The notes beneath the pieces are model-generated. The model saw only the letters and a list, made by a program, of their open reading frames with translations. It searched no databases and was not told the DNA's origin. The position numbers and the translations under genes were made by a program. From NCBI GenBank assembly GCA_935421135.1, contig OW285191.1, forward strand, positions 1,860,001-1,924,000: a stretch of DNA of 64,000 nucleotides, written 5' to 3'. Shown piece by piece: positions 44,950 to 55,930 of the stretch (position 1 is the stretch's first letter; every line of letters begins with the position of its first letter). This stretch comes from Bugulina stolonifera. Lineage: Eukaryota > Bryozoa > Gymnolaemata > Cheilostomatida > Bugulidae.

Positions 44950-46480
44950 AAAGGCCCCATAACCGTGAGTATTACGCATAATCAATATATAAAATTTATA
45001 TACAGTGCACAGCTATGTGCATCATATGGAAAGCCCCATAACTGTGGATTGTTATACATAATTATTATATGAAATTTATATACAATGCATAGCCATATGC
45101 TTGATATGGAAAGCTCCATAACTGTGAATTGTTATACATAATAATTGTATTAAACTTATATACAGTGCATAGCCATGTGCTTGATATGGAAAGCCCCATA
45201 ATTGTGGATTGTTATACATAATTATTATATTAAATTTATATACAGTGCATCGCCATGTGCTTGGTATGGGAAGCCCCATAATATTGTGGATTGTTATATA
45301 TAATTATTATATTGAACTTATATACAATGCATAGCCATGTGCTTGATATGGAAAGCCCCATAATATTGTGAATCGTCATACATAATAAATATATTTAACT
45401 TATATGCAGTGCATAGCCATGTACATGATACGGAAAGCCCCATAATTGTGAATTGTTATAGATAATTATTATATTAAACTTATACAGTGCATAGCCATGT
45501 GCATGATATGGAAAGCCCCATAATTGTGCATTGTTATAGATAATTATTATATAAAATTTATATACAGTGCATAGCCATATGCTTGATATGGAAAGCCCCA
45601 TAACTGTGGATTGTTATACATAACAATTGTATTAAACTTATATACAGTGCAAAGCCATGTGCTTGATATGGAAAGCCCCATAATTGTGGATTGCTATACA
45701 TAATTATTATATTAAACTTATATACAGTGCATCGCCATGTGCTTGGTATGGAAAGCCCCATAATATTGTGGATTAATACATAATTATTATATTGAACTTA
45801 TATACAATGCATAGCCATGTGCTTGATATGGAAAGCCCCATAATATTGTGAATTGTTATACATAATAATTATATTTAACTTATATACAGTGCATAGCCAT
45901 GTACATGATACAGAAAGCCCCATAATTGTGAATTGTTATAGATAATTATTATATTAAACTTATATACAGTGCATAGCCATGTGCATGATATGGAAAGCCC
46001 CATAATAGTGAATTGTTATACATAATAATTATATTTGACTTATATACAGTGCATAGCCATGTACATGATACAGAAAGCCCCATAATTGTGAATTGTTATA
46101 GATAATTATTATATTAAACTTATATACAGTGCATAGCCATGTGCATGATATGGAAAGCCCCATAATTGTGCATTGTTATAGATAATTATTATATTGAACT
46201 TATATACAATGCATAGCCATGTGCATGATGTGGAAAGCCCCATAATTGTGAATTGTTATACATAATAATTATATTTAACTTATATACAGTGCATAGCCAT
46301 GTGCATGATATGGAAAGCCCCATAATATTGTGAATTGTTATACATAATTATTATATTGAACTTATATGCAATGCATAGCCATGTGCATGATATGGAAAGC
46401 CCCATAATTGTGAATTGTTATACATAATAATTATATTGAACTTATACACAGTGCATAGCCATGTGCATGATTTGGAATTC
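44950..46480. repeat. Satellite array, about 81-bp unit
   Basis: Some 18-19 tandem units containing GCATAGCCATGTGCATGATA, TGGAAAGCCCCATAATTGTG and ATAATTATTATATTAAACTT. The 81-bp period keeps minus-strand frames open (LWGFPYHAHGYAL repeats) without meaning. Confidence 0.9.
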
Positions 46481-48070
46481 CCCATGACGGTGATTGATAT
46501 AATGATCGGACCTAAATACTGGGTGATAGCATGTAATAAGTGTAAATGAAGCATAATGTCATCTTATTGTATGGAAAATCCCATCTGGTCAAATTATTAT
46601 TGGATACCAGCAAATTTCACTTAAATACAGTGTGTTGCCATCAGTGGTATTGTGGAGCCCAAGGATCCAATGGTTAGAGTGAGCAATAGAAGTCCTATTT
46701 GACCCCAACACCAGTTGGATAGAGAGGTTTTACCAGCCGCTGACATTTTTTCATCATTTAGCCATCGCTTACTGTCAATAATACTACACACCAATAGGTA
46801 ATACTCAACGATGATTGTCTGCCTGTTCAATTTCATCGATCACAACTATCTACAAGTCATGAGATAAAAATAATGTGGATGTCCTAAATTCATGTAGATC
46901 ACAATTTTATAATAAACATAAACTCAATATAACAAAATTATACAGTAAAAAGTATGCAAGACTACATAACGGTGTTTATTAGGCATATTTTGGATATTGC
47001 GCTCGCAAGCTAAAGGATCAGCAATATGCAGCAATAACAATTTGTTTCATCTAATAATGCACAGCGGCCTATCTGAGAACTTGAGACCCCTGCAGTAAAC
47101 TATGTAATCAATAATTATATTGAACTTGATTTTTTTCGAACTTGGTTTAAAAAGTGTTTTCCATTACGTATTGCATGGAGACTGATGGTTCCTCATCATT
47201 TGGTTACAGAATATACTGAAATGTGTTACTGCATCATATTCAATTAGATGGATATAAACAATTTCAAAATATCCCAATGTCATTACAGTTACTTAGTAAG
47301 CAAATCACTATACACTGCATAATGTTTTAACTTGTTTTTCTAATGTGTCACGAAAGATAATCCTGCCAAGTGCTGCTCAAGTTTGTAAAACCTACATTGT
47401 AAGCTTTCGACAAATTTGGTTGCATGTTGTTGGCTAAGACGCAACAAAATTTAATATTAAATTTGCATTATCAATCACCAGGGTATGTGGGGTGCTATAA
47501 TTTGCATTTTTCCTTTAATTAACACTCTATCCACTCTCTCCATTTCAACCAAAATTATATATTACACCAAATTAGCGAGTGAAAGGTAGTAAGACGCTAA
47601 TATGCTAGCATCTTCCGCTTCTAATGCATGTGTTTCTTTAAACGGCCCAAACAAAACGTTGTACGGCAATTTGAGGCAATTTTTTATTGATACAAACATG
47701 TGATCGAACAATTTTTCAATGGGTAGAAACAATTTTTCACTTCTCGGCTTGTTTGTTTTCTATCAACATTGAATGAATATTACTATGTGAACAAGTTAGG
47801 GATTGCACCAAAATGATGTCGTTTGCAGCATAATCTCACTATCAACTCATATGAAAGTTCTTGTTGATCTTCATTTGAATAGTATGGTATATATTTCTAC
47901 CTGTTTAATCGAAATAACAAAAGAAAAAATATACTGAAGCTAAACATACACCTGTACTATACATGTTTAGGTAAACACCTGTGTATGAACATGTACATGT
48001 ACATTTGCACGACTGTCACTGTGTGTATGGATTTTTTTACTACAAAGAAACTGACATAAACATACATAAT
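46481..48070. other. Region left of LTR element B, little recognised
   Basis: A possible minus-strand exon at 46849-46810 encodes IVVIDEIEQADN with a TTGTAG acceptor and a GTTGAG donor, perhaps upstream of the gene ending at 34421, but phase does not connect directly. Otherwise AT-rich DNA without a supported gene. Confidence 0.35.
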
Positions 48071-48074
48071 ATAC

Positions 48075-48883
48075 TGTGATGGTACAGGACATTTGTATAC
48101 GACTCCAACTCCCGGACGAAGCTCCACCGCACCCTAAGTGCCTAGTAGTTGTTACAGCGCTACTCACCTGACACTAACATTCTCACAATTAGTGCTCGTA
48201 TACTTACCCTTAACTGCATTGCATGTTCAAAGTACTTAATTACCGTCTATATATATATGTCTCCATGTGTTTATGCTCATTCCTTATTCATGTATCTTAC
48301 TATATGTTGTTGTACATAGTCACATGAATGTTACTAAGTCCTTTTTATGCCTTTTATACCCATGTACAGAGGCCCGACCTCTCAGAATCCATTGATATTC
48401 ATTTTGTACATGAATTGGACCATTATAAGCAACTTTTGTAGAACCCGACCTATTTTGGGTCGGCCGTCGGGCTTCCGGCGGCCATCTTGTTGCGCAACTT
48501 CCGGACGACCACACGTCGTCTTTTCCCGACGTGTGGTCGGCCGGAAGTCCTTATACTATATAAAGGGCACTGTTTTACTGTTCATTGTCTCAGTCTACAC
48601 TTGGCTTTCAATAAAGACACATCTATACTTGATACAGGGACTTTCTCTTCCTTTTACTAGGTCATTCGCTTTGCGAACCGCCTACTAGGTTGAATTACTC
48701 TCTTTCACTGTATAGTCTGAAGGTCGGACTTGAGATCAGATGGGTCGTCTTTGGTAGTATTTGGGCTACTGAGACCGCTCGATCTTTCATGTAATGCGAA
48801 GTCCTATTACCACTCATAGGCACTTCATTTCTGGGTCGATAGTCGTCCAAGGACGACCGCACCAAATCACAGAAACCATTACA
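48075..48883 (+). repeat. Left LTR of element B
   Basis: 809 bp. It contains TATATAAAGGG (about 48559), a likely core promoter, and AATAAAG near 48610, a possible poly(A) signal. No difference from the right LTR was seen by eye. Confidence 0.92.
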
Positions 48884-48884
48884 T

Positions 48885-48902
48885 TGGTGGCAGCAGTGGG
48901 AT
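48885..48902 (+). other. Primer binding site of element B, tRNA-Leu
   Basis: TGGTGGCAGCAGTGGGAT lies one base after the LTR and matches the complement of a tRNA-Leu 3' end with CCA. Both retroelements use tRNA-Leu but different isoacceptor-like sequences. Confidence 0.75.
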
Positions 48903-49272
48903 TCTAAGGTCGTACTCTTACGATACGAAGAGAAGGAAGGTGACCTCGGCCTCGGGTGACCGACCGACCTCATTCTTCAATACTTCTACGGCGATTTAGG
49001 ACTCGGACCCGGGAACCTTGGATACGAGAAGGTGACAAATGCTAAAGTGCACCCATAATTCTCATGGTTCCGCTGGATGTAGCCCGACCTACGCCGGATC
49101 TTCAATCAAAGACCGACCTCGGATCCAGAACAGATTGACGGTACTCAGTACGACCATCAGGCCGACCCGGCCTAACAAACTACGGTAGTTAACTAACTAC
49201 CCGACACCCTACAGACATCAAACCGAGGACGACACGTCCCCTTCACCAAAGAGGCTCCATCTATACTCAGCA
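48903..49272 (+). other. Untranslated leader of element B
   Basis: About 370 bases between primer site and gag ATG, rich in CCGACC. No long frame. A packaging signal would be expected here but cannot be picked out. Confidence 0.5.
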
Positions 49273-50133
49273 ATGGCTAGCGATATAGACAGGCTAGTAG
49301 AGGTAATCGGACAGTACATAGAAGTAGCTCGACCTCAGCCGCCTCAACCCTCTTTCAAGACACCACAGTTCGACGGACAAGGAGACGTCGAGTTCTTTAT
49401 AGAACAATTCCTGACCATAGCCGAGGCAAACGACTGGAGCCCGGCAGCCATGTACCTTCACCTAAGAGAGGCCCTCAAGGGACCGGCACAAGAATGTGGC
49501 CGACCCGGCACCTCAGAAGGGATCTTCGAAGCTCTACGCGCCCGATACGGGTTAACTGATAAAGAAGCTAGACTCCAGCTCATACAGCTGCGGAAAGATC
49601 CCGGCATGTCATTACAAGAACATGCCACCCTAGTCAAGAAACTTGTACATGTGGCTTTCCAGGAACTACCCGAAGCGCACCGCCGGGTATTGGCTGTGGA
49701 AAACTTCAGTAACTCTCTTGAGGACGGACACCTACAGAGACACCTCTTGGCAATAAACCCCAGAGATGTGGACTCGGCCGTCCGAGCCGGAAACGACTTC
49801 TTGCTCGTCAAGGGACCTTCCCGTGGAAGTAAAGCACACCAAATCAGGGCAGTCACAGAACCCGAGCCGGAGACACCCCAAATAAATACAGTGGACTCCG
49901 ACCTGACCTGGATCAACGACCTGAAAGAGGCCATCCAGACACTCAGCCAAGAAGTCAGACGACTTCGAGGACTACTAGACGCCCCCAGAGCGCCAGGACC
50001 TCGGAACAGACCCTCCTGGCAGACCAGCAAAAAGCCTGGTCCCCCTCCTCAACGGACCAATGGGAACACTCCCCCCACATATCCTGAGCCGCCAGTACCC
50101 GAGTCGGGAAAAGGCTCCGGCCCGAGACAGTAG
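49273..50133 (+). CDS. gag: Gag of retroelement B
   Basis: 286 codons, ATG to TAG. Residues about 25-190 resemble a retrotransposon capsid (FKTPQFDGQGDVEFFIEQFL, then ALRARYGLTDKEARLQLIQL). The C-terminal ~80 residues are proline-rich and basic. There is no CCHC zinc knuckle, unlike gag of element A, so RNA binding must rely on basic residues or on the downstream ORF. Its last ten codons contain the slippery site GGGAAAA and overlap the protease frame. The sequence is uninterrupted. Confidence 0.85.
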   Translation: MASDIDRLVEVIGQYIEVARPQPPQPSFKTPQFDGQGDVEFFIEQFLTIAEANDWSPAAMYLHLREALKGPAQECGRPGTSEGIFEALRARYGLTDKEARLQLIQLRKDPGMSLQEHATLVKKLVHVAFQELPEAHRRVLAVENFSNSLEDGHLQRHLLAINPRDVDSAVRAGNDFLLVKGPSRGSKAHQIRAVTEPEPETPQINTVDSDLTWINDLKEAIQTLSQEVRRLRGLLDAPRAPGPRNRPSWQTSKKPGPPPQRTNGNTPPTYPEPPVPESGKGSGPRQ

Positions 50134-50150
50134 AGGCTGGCACTCGGGCC
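50106..50150 (+). promoter_or_regulatory. -1 ribosomal frameshift signal of element B
   Basis: In the gag frame the bases read TCG GGA AAA, giving a canonical X-XXY-YYZ heptamer GGGAAAA at 50106-50112. After a 6-base spacer, GGCCCGAG (50119-50126) pairs perfectly with CTCGGGCC (50143-50150). AGAGG in the 16-base loop can pair with CCTCT at 50167-50171, allowing a pseudoknot. The gag stop (50131-50133) lies in the loop. The -1 frame is open from 50088 through the downstream ORF. Motif and geometry are seen directly; efficiency is not known. Confidence 0.85.
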
Positions 50151-52940
50151 CTACAAGTTCCTCACACCTCTCACATTTCCATCTCGGAAGACCGTCCCAA
50201 GTATCCGGTCGGCAAGGCCGACCCCCCTTCTAAAACAGTGACTCAAGTGACGTATGTAAAGCCGCATGTACCTAGCCTGTACATACAAGGACGACTATGT
50301 AGCCAAGATGTAACCCTACTCTTGGACACGGGCTGTACGACCAACCTAATATCACCCCGCATCCTGAAGAAGCTACAGAGACCCGACCTAGAGGTCCTAC
50401 CAGTAAGTCAGCCATATGGCAAGATGGCCGACGGCTCGACTCTCAGGTTCGAGGGAATGGTAAGGCTACCTATGGTAGTCGGTCGTACCTTTAGCCAAGA
50501 ACTGTTCCTCATCGGCTCCATACCAGAAGATGGCGTCCTAGGGATGCCCTACCTGACTAAACACAAGTGCTCTGTAAACTGCCATACCGCAAAGGTATAC
50601 ACCAGCCGAGATCAATGGCCGTGTGTCAATAGAACGGGAAGCCCTTATACATTGAGGACGATGCCTGAGATGAAGCCTAGTACGCCTCCGCCCGACGTCG
50701 ATGACCCATGCCGACGTCCTGGACACCCACATAGAGGACCAGGGGCCGAGGGAGGAACGGATAATTCAGTACCTAGTACACCTGCGCCCGACGTTGATGA
50801 TCAATGCCGACGTCAAGGACACCCCAACAGAGGATCCAGGGCCGAGGGAGGAACGGGAAGCTCATCACTTAGTACACCTGCGCCCGACGTCGATGATCAA
50901 TGCCGACGTCAAGGACACCCCCACAGAGGATCCAGGGCCGAGGGAGGAAAAGGATCATTACCGCCCAGTACAACTCCGCATGGCGTCGAAGTACAATGCC
51001 GACGCCCTGGCCACCCGATAGGGGGGCTAGAAGCCGAGGGAGGAACAGCGAAGAAAAAGAGGCAAGTAGAGGACCAGGGCCGACAGGCTAAAAAGCCGCG
51101 CATCCAGGAGCGTAGACAAGGCACAAACCGCCTCGAGGAAGGTGCTGTCGACTATTTCCAGCACCCGATATTCCCGCCGCCCGACTGGGGCAGAGGTTCA
51201 AAAGGTAGACCCTCCTACGTCCGGATGCTAACGCCCTACACTAGGGAAAACAGACCCCTATCATACAGGAGGAAGGCCCGGTGGAAGCGAGGCCGACCCC
51301 CAGAGGTTATACTAGAAAGAATTCATCACAAATGGGCTGCCCAGACGACTACCTATCGTAGGCCGACACGGCCAGGCCCGTGTTTACTCTCCAATTCCAC
51401 AGACGGATCCGGTGACCCAGACAACCTTGAGATCAAAATAGATCTAACAACAGGGGTCAGACAAGTGCACTTCCGCCGCAACGTAGTTCTACTACATGGT
51501 GAGAAGCCAGGTGTTGCAGACATAACGTCGCACACCACAAGGAGAACCAGGGCAGCCCCCACACCTATAAAAGGCCAGGATCCAGATGGATCCCCCAGTA
51601 CCTTCACCACCACCACTCAGTCAACACCTAGTCGGACAACGGAGCACTCTATTCGAGACTTCTCAACAAGGACGGTGCCCTCCCTAGTCGGCCTACTCAT
51701 GGACTTGCCAGGTGAGCCAATAGACTTGGACGAGGTACTGTTGCTTTTGGACGACGACGACTTATATGCTGATCTCGGGAACTCCTCGAGGGATGAGGTC
51801 GTGCCAGTCGGGTCGGGTCATACTGAAGTACCTTCGGTGCTTCGGGACGATGCCGTCCTAACCGACTCGGACTTGCACCGCCTCCCCTCCGGGACGACCT
51901 CGGACACGCATATGTACTCCAATGACATTGTACACCATGTGACTGAGTCGGGTGACGAAGACGACTCGGCCTACGCAAACATTGATAATCTAAATGATCA
52001 ACCTCTTGTATCTACACTTTCTCTTATAGAGACCTCTCCAGAGACGCCTATGCCGCAGTCTCAACTTTGCTGGATCTCTCCACGGACCAGTAGTGATATA
52101 CGTCGGACAGCCCGATGTAAAGGAAGGAACTCCTATTGTCGACTATGTAAGCTAGAAGGGACGGAGAACACCATCAAGGCTCACACACGCCAACACTTTA
52201 CCCAGTTCTTCTGTTCCTGTGGAGTCAGCGCCCGTGATGCAGAGACTGTCTATCGGCACCAAAGCCAGACAGGCCACGGAGCCATCCAGTATGAAGTGGA
52301 TTCCCACATGTTCCAGCTTTTCCTCAAGGCGATGAAGCTCGACAAGAGGGTCGCTTACCCCTCCTGTATCCCAGCAGACGTAGGACCAAAACCTTTCACT
52401 ATACCAGCTCCTCCAGAAGCTGAAGCCAGAGCAGCAGTGGTGCGACTGACACCTCCTCCTGCCCCAAAGAAAACAAGTAAAAGAAAGTCGCCCTGGGAGC
52501 GACTAGGCAGTCCAAAGCGACCACAGACTCGTATGGACCCTCCAGCCTTGGATCACCGAGGGACTGATACTTACGACATACCCAAACGTCGGCCCCGGCC
52601 GCCTAAGGCTAGAACCGGATCAGACAAGGCCGTCCCATTGTCGACCAGCCCTCCAGATACTAAAAACACAAAGAAGACTCTTGAATCCCGCACCCCTACA
52701 GCAGAATTCCAGAAGGAGAGAGAACGATTGTGTGCCACTCTAAACAATCGTCTCGGACGCCTCAGGCACCAATTGCACATACTCCAGCAGAGACTTCTTC
52801 ACTCACATGTTAGAGACCGGCTTACTATAGTCCAGCAGACGGAAGCCGTACAGGACGAAATATCCCTCCACCAACGGCTCACGGAGCAGATCCTTAGACA
52901 TACTCGGAGAGATAGTGCCAAGGATCGGGGGGCTATGTGA
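50112..52940 (+). CDS. Retropepsin plus long low-complexity/zinc-finger ORF of element B
   Basis: The -1 frame from the slippery site runs about 942 codons, ending with TGA inside the right LTR (52938-52940). It lacks an ATG at its start, fitting frameshift expression. Near the start is a retropepsin: TLLLDTGCTTNLIS (about 50310), then a flap-like region and VLGMPYLTKHKCSVNC. Next come four ~32-residue repeats with DVDDQCRRQGHP (50685-51050) and a long basic, Pro/Thr/Ser-rich stretch. A Cys/His segment at about 52134-52290 (YCRLCKLEGTE...HTRQH, FCSCGVSA...YRHQSQTGH) looks like paired zinc-finger motifs. The C-terminus is a predicted coiled coil (52690-52900). No RT YxDD, RNase H or integrase motif is present. 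The post-protease part is unrecognised and could bind nucleic acid or recruit a partner polymerase. Confidence 0.75.
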   Translation, partial: RLRPETVEAGTRALQVPHTSHISISEDRPKYPVGKADPPSKTVTQVTYVKPHVPSLYIQGRLCSQDVTLLLDTGCTTNLISPRILKKLQRPDLEVLPVSQPYGKMADGSTLRFEGMVRLPMVVGRTFSQELFLIGSIPEDGVLGMPYLTKHKCSVNCHTAKVYTSRDQWPCVNRTGSPYTLRTMPEMKPSTPPPDVDDPCRRPGHPHRGPGAEGGTDNSVPSTPAPDVDDQCRRQGHPNRGSRAEGGTGSSSLSTPAPDVDDQCRRQGHPHRGSRAEGGKGSLPPSTTPHGVEVQCRRPGHPIGGLEAEGGTAKKKRQVEDQGRQAKKPRIQERRQGTNRLEEGAVDYFQHPIFPPPDWGRGSKGRPSYVRMLTPYTRENRPLSYRRKARWKRGRPPEVILERIHHKWAAQTTTYRRPTRPGPCLLSNSTDGSGDPDNLEIKIDLTTGVRQVHFRRNVVLLHGEKPGVADITSHTTRRTRAAPTPIKGQDPDGSPSTFTTTTQSTPSRTTEHSIRDFSTRTVPSLVGLLMDLPGEPIDLDEVLLLLDDDDLYADLGNSSRDEVVPVGSGHTEVPSVLRDDAVLTDSDLHRLPSGTTSDTHMYSNDIVHHVTESGDEDDSAYANIDNLNDQPLVSTLSLIETSPETPMPQSQLCWISPRTSSDIRRTARCKGRNSYCRLCKLEGTENTIKAHTRQHFTQFFCSCGVSARDAETVYRHQSQTGHGAIQYEVDSHMFQLFLKAMKLDKRVAYPSCIPADVGPKPFTIPAPPEAEARAAVVRLTPPPAPKKTSKRKSPWERLGSPKRPQTRMDPPALDHRGTDTYDIPKRRPRPPKARTGSDKAVPLSTSPPDTKNTKKTLESRTPTAEFQKERERLCATLNNRLGRLRHQLHILQQRLLHSHVRDRLTIVQQTEAVQDEISLHQRLTEQILRHTRRDSAKDRGAM
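50685..51050 (+). repeat. In-frame 96-bp repeat in ORF2 of element B
   Basis: Four 32-codon units around GATCAATGCCGACGTCAAGG and GGGCCGAGGGAGGAA. Lengths are multiples of three, so the frame stays open. Confidence 0.85.
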
Positions 52941-53744
52941 TGGTACAGGACATTTGTATACGACTCCAACTCCCGGACGAAGCTCCACCGCACCCTAAGT
53001 GCCTAGTAGTTGTTACAGCGCTACTCACCTGACACTAACATTCTCACAATTAGTGCTCGTATACTTACCCTTAACTGCATTGCATGTTCAAAGTACTTAA
53101 TTACCGTCTATATATATATGTCTCCATGTGTTTATGCTCATTCCTTATTCATGTATCTTACTATATGTTGTTGTACATAGTCACATGAATGTTACTAAGT
53201 CCTTTTTATGCCTTTTATACCCATGTACAGAGGCCCGACCTCTCAGAATCCATTGATATTCATTTTGTACATGAATTGGACCATTATAAGCAACTTTTGT
53301 AGAACCCGACCTATTTTGGGTCGGCCGTCGGGCTTCCGGCGGCCATCTTGTTGCGCAACTTCCGGACGACCACACGTCGTCTTTTCCCGACGTGTGGTCG
53401 GCCGGAAGTCCTTATACTATATAAAGGGCACTGTTTTACTGTTCATTGTCTCAGTCTACACTTGGCTTTCAATAAAGACACATCTATACTTGATACAGGG
53501 ACTTTCTCTTCCTTTTACTAGGTCATTCGCTTTGCGAACCGCCTACTAGGTTGAATTACTCTCTTTCACTGTATAGTCTGAAGGTCGGACTTGAGATCAG
53601 ATGGGTCGTCTTTGGTAGTATTTGGGCTACTGAGACCGCTCGATCTTTCATGTAATGCGAAGTCCTATTACCACTCATAGGCACTTCATTTCTGGGTCGA
53701 TAGTCGTCCAAGGACGACCGCACCAAATCACAGAAACCATTACA
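52936..53744 (+). repeat. Right LTR of element B
   Basis: 809 bp, apparently identical to the left LTR. ORF2 ends inside its first five bases. Confidence 0.92.
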
Positions 53745-53748
53745 ATAC

Positions 53749-55080
53749 TGTAGATGTAAATTTACAACTATTTGAATTATATCACTGATAATAGTAGGCT
53801 ACGAAATACAAATTTTTCATGAAGCAGATCTACATGTACTTTTAGTTGATAATTTCATTGTTATATAACAAAATAACTGACATTAAACCAATATTGTGAA
53901 TTGAGGTACAATGTACAATGTATACTTGTTTGAAATTAATCTATAATTGTGTATACACTTGTTCAGAAGCTTGCTTTGAAGCAATCAGGTTGCATAAGAA
54001 AATGTTTTCTATAAAAGAACAGTTTCTTATGCAGCCTGCGCACACATGTGCATCAATCTGTCGTTTATGCATTTTGTGCGCATGTCGTTTTACAACAAAA
54101 TTATAGCATCTAAACTGATTGCACATTGAGCTAACTTTTCTAACATTTACTGACAAGTCTAATAATACAGCATTGTGCATAGTACTTTTATCCCCTGCGT
54201 CAGATGTCATATATTGTGCTGAAAGTTTTCCGTTAAGGTTTGGTTAATATTAGATGAATCATATGAAGTCAGCGTAACAGACAACTCTCATAACACATAA
54301 TACATTTGTATATAATATACAATATTATTGTATACAGAACTACATGTAAATTAATATCGTGATGATTCACTTAGGCATGTAGTTCTAGCCATCCTTTGAA
54401 ACCTCTCACTGTAAAACTTAATTGAAGTACGGGTATATTTAGCTTACCGGGCAAATTCATGTCGTACATGTAGGCCTAGACTGTACATTTGTAGTACGAT
54501 GTAATATTAGCATGTAGAGGAACGTGATTCACATTTCCACGAATAGCTGTAGTTCATACAATAACAATTAGATTTAGAAAAAAACTTTCATGACTGTAGC
54601 AACATGCCAGTCCTGAAAGTAAAAACCTACTTTAAACACGCCACCAGTACATGCATATTTTAAATTGCTCTCCAATGGCCTTTCCTCACAGAATCACCTA
54701 ATTTTATTTTTTTTGTATGCAATTTGATATTCCAAGTAATATGTTATGCAAGTATTTTTTAAGTTTGAAGCGTCTCCGTTATACATGTGCTTGCACCATT
54801 TTCTGTCTCGCTTGCAAGAGGCAAACACTGCCATAAAAGGAGCTTTTAATTATACCCACAAACTCTGGAAACCACAGAGGATGCAGTGAGAACGTTTTGA
54901 ATTTCTTTCAAAAAGAATAGACCTACGAGTACATGACTTGTGTTTTCAACATTCATTTGACCATCATCTGTTAGTGTAGCGCCTATGTTCTGAGATATTA
55001 TCACCTGCTCACTTCATGATAATTATACTTCCCCTGCAGTTGTCTCCTCTGGATTCAATGCTCATACATGTGATGCATTG
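53749..55080. other. Intergenic DNA, no gene seen
   Basis: AT-rich, no repeat family or gene recognised. The frames at 53918 and 53941 have no support. Confidence 0.4.
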
Positions 55081-55560
55081 AGGGCCTGTGATATATACGG
55101 TAGTATAATGAACTTAGGAATTTATAATGCCCCATAATATAGAAATTGTATGAAAAATGTGTATATGCATGTGTTCAATATAATAGTGTGTACATAACAT
55201 ATATATATGGAAGCCCCACAAATTTGTGAAGCTCAAATTTATATATTATATATGAGAATGCCCCACACAGTTTATTATTTATACACATCAAATTACTGGG
55301 TTTTCAATTTGGAGTTGTCCTCTCAAATTGGAGTTGTCCTCCCAAAAAAAATTCCTGAGTTAGGGGACATGGGCTCAATAGGTCTGAAGGGGTTCACAGA
55401 TGCTCATGGCACTCTCAGAATTGTGGGGCTTTTTTAGAGCCCCACAATCTAATTTCAGCCCCACAGTGGGTAAAATATATAGAAATGTGCCCCATAATCA
55501 GGTAGTTATAAATACATATATATATACAAGGGTTATGATGCACTGTATATATATCCGTAT
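55081..55560 (-). repeat. Repeat with scattered GCCCCA motifs, related to 33300-33480
   Basis: Contains, inverted, the CAGTGCATCATAACCCTTGT-TA-run-ATTATGGGGC segment found beside the right PolB element (here 55484-55545). GCCCCACAA or GCCCCATAA occurs repeatedly between 55130 and 55495, and AATTCCTGAGTTA-like text appears twice. Confidence 0.55.
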
Positions 55561-55675
55561 AATTTTTTTCACATTCACTCTCTATTGTAAGGGGTCTCCG
55601 TCCTCAAAACGGAGGGTTTACCGGTTGTAGCCTTAAAAACGAGCAATAAAACACTAGCTAATACATTAAAAACCA

Positions 55676-55912
55676 CGCTTCACCCTACTCCAGCCGACGG
55701 TCCGCCCGCGAGGGCCGCGACGGGTCGTTGGGGCGGGAGGGCGGGGGAGGGGCGGGGGATGGGCGGGGGGAGGGCGGCGTGGGGCCACGGCTGGACTCGC
55801 AAACAAGAACCGCCGCGAGGCGGAGGGGAGGGGTGGGGAGGGGTGGGGAGGGGCGGGGACGGGTGGAGGGAGGACGGGTGAGGTTCGCGGGGCGGGGGGC
55901 GCGCGCGTACGT
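55676..55912 (+). mobile_element. Isolated GC-rich PolB-element terminus fragment
   Basis: Matches 7400-7640 of the left element (CCGACGGTCCGCCCGCGAGG...) with one internal deletion, ending abruptly at GCGCGCGTACG. Its orientation relative to 55484-55545 is that of an element with its interior removed. Confidence 0.7.
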
Positions 55913-55930
55913 AACCCTGAAGAACAGTGT

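Larger units (their letters stand above)
48075..53744 (+). mobile_element. LTR retroelement B: gag and protease but no RT or integrase
   Basis: Apparently identical 809 bp LTRs (48075-48883, 52936-53744; TGTGATGG...CCATTACA) flanked by ATAC on both sides (48071-48074, 53745-53748). The primer site TGGTGGCAGCAGTGGGAT (48885-48902) fits a tRNA-Leu, and a G-rich tract precedes the right LTR. The 4,052 bp interior encodes gag and, after a -1 frameshift signal, one 900-codon ORF with a retropepsin at its start. No reverse transcriptase, RNase H or integrase motifs occur in any frame. Identical LTRs mean very recent transposition, presumably using enzymes from a relative. Confidence 0.9.

Noticed and set aside
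45076..46554. Minus-strand frames with LWGFPYHAHGYAL repeats
   Set aside because: Produced by the 81-bp satellite unit, whose length is divisible by three.
46810..46849. Exon IVVIDEIEQADN as an ATPase Walker B of the gene ending at 34421
   Set aside because: Too short to prove and does not join in phase to the exon at 43962; kept only as a possible exon.
48320..48688. 60-113 codon frames repeated at 48.3, 53.2, 61.7 and 63.6 kb
   Set aside because: They lie inside LTRs on both strands and recur only because the LTR recurs.
50238..50240. GTG at 50238 as start of ORF2
   Set aside because: The frame is open back to 50088 and a -1 frameshift signal explains its expression better than a non-ATG start.
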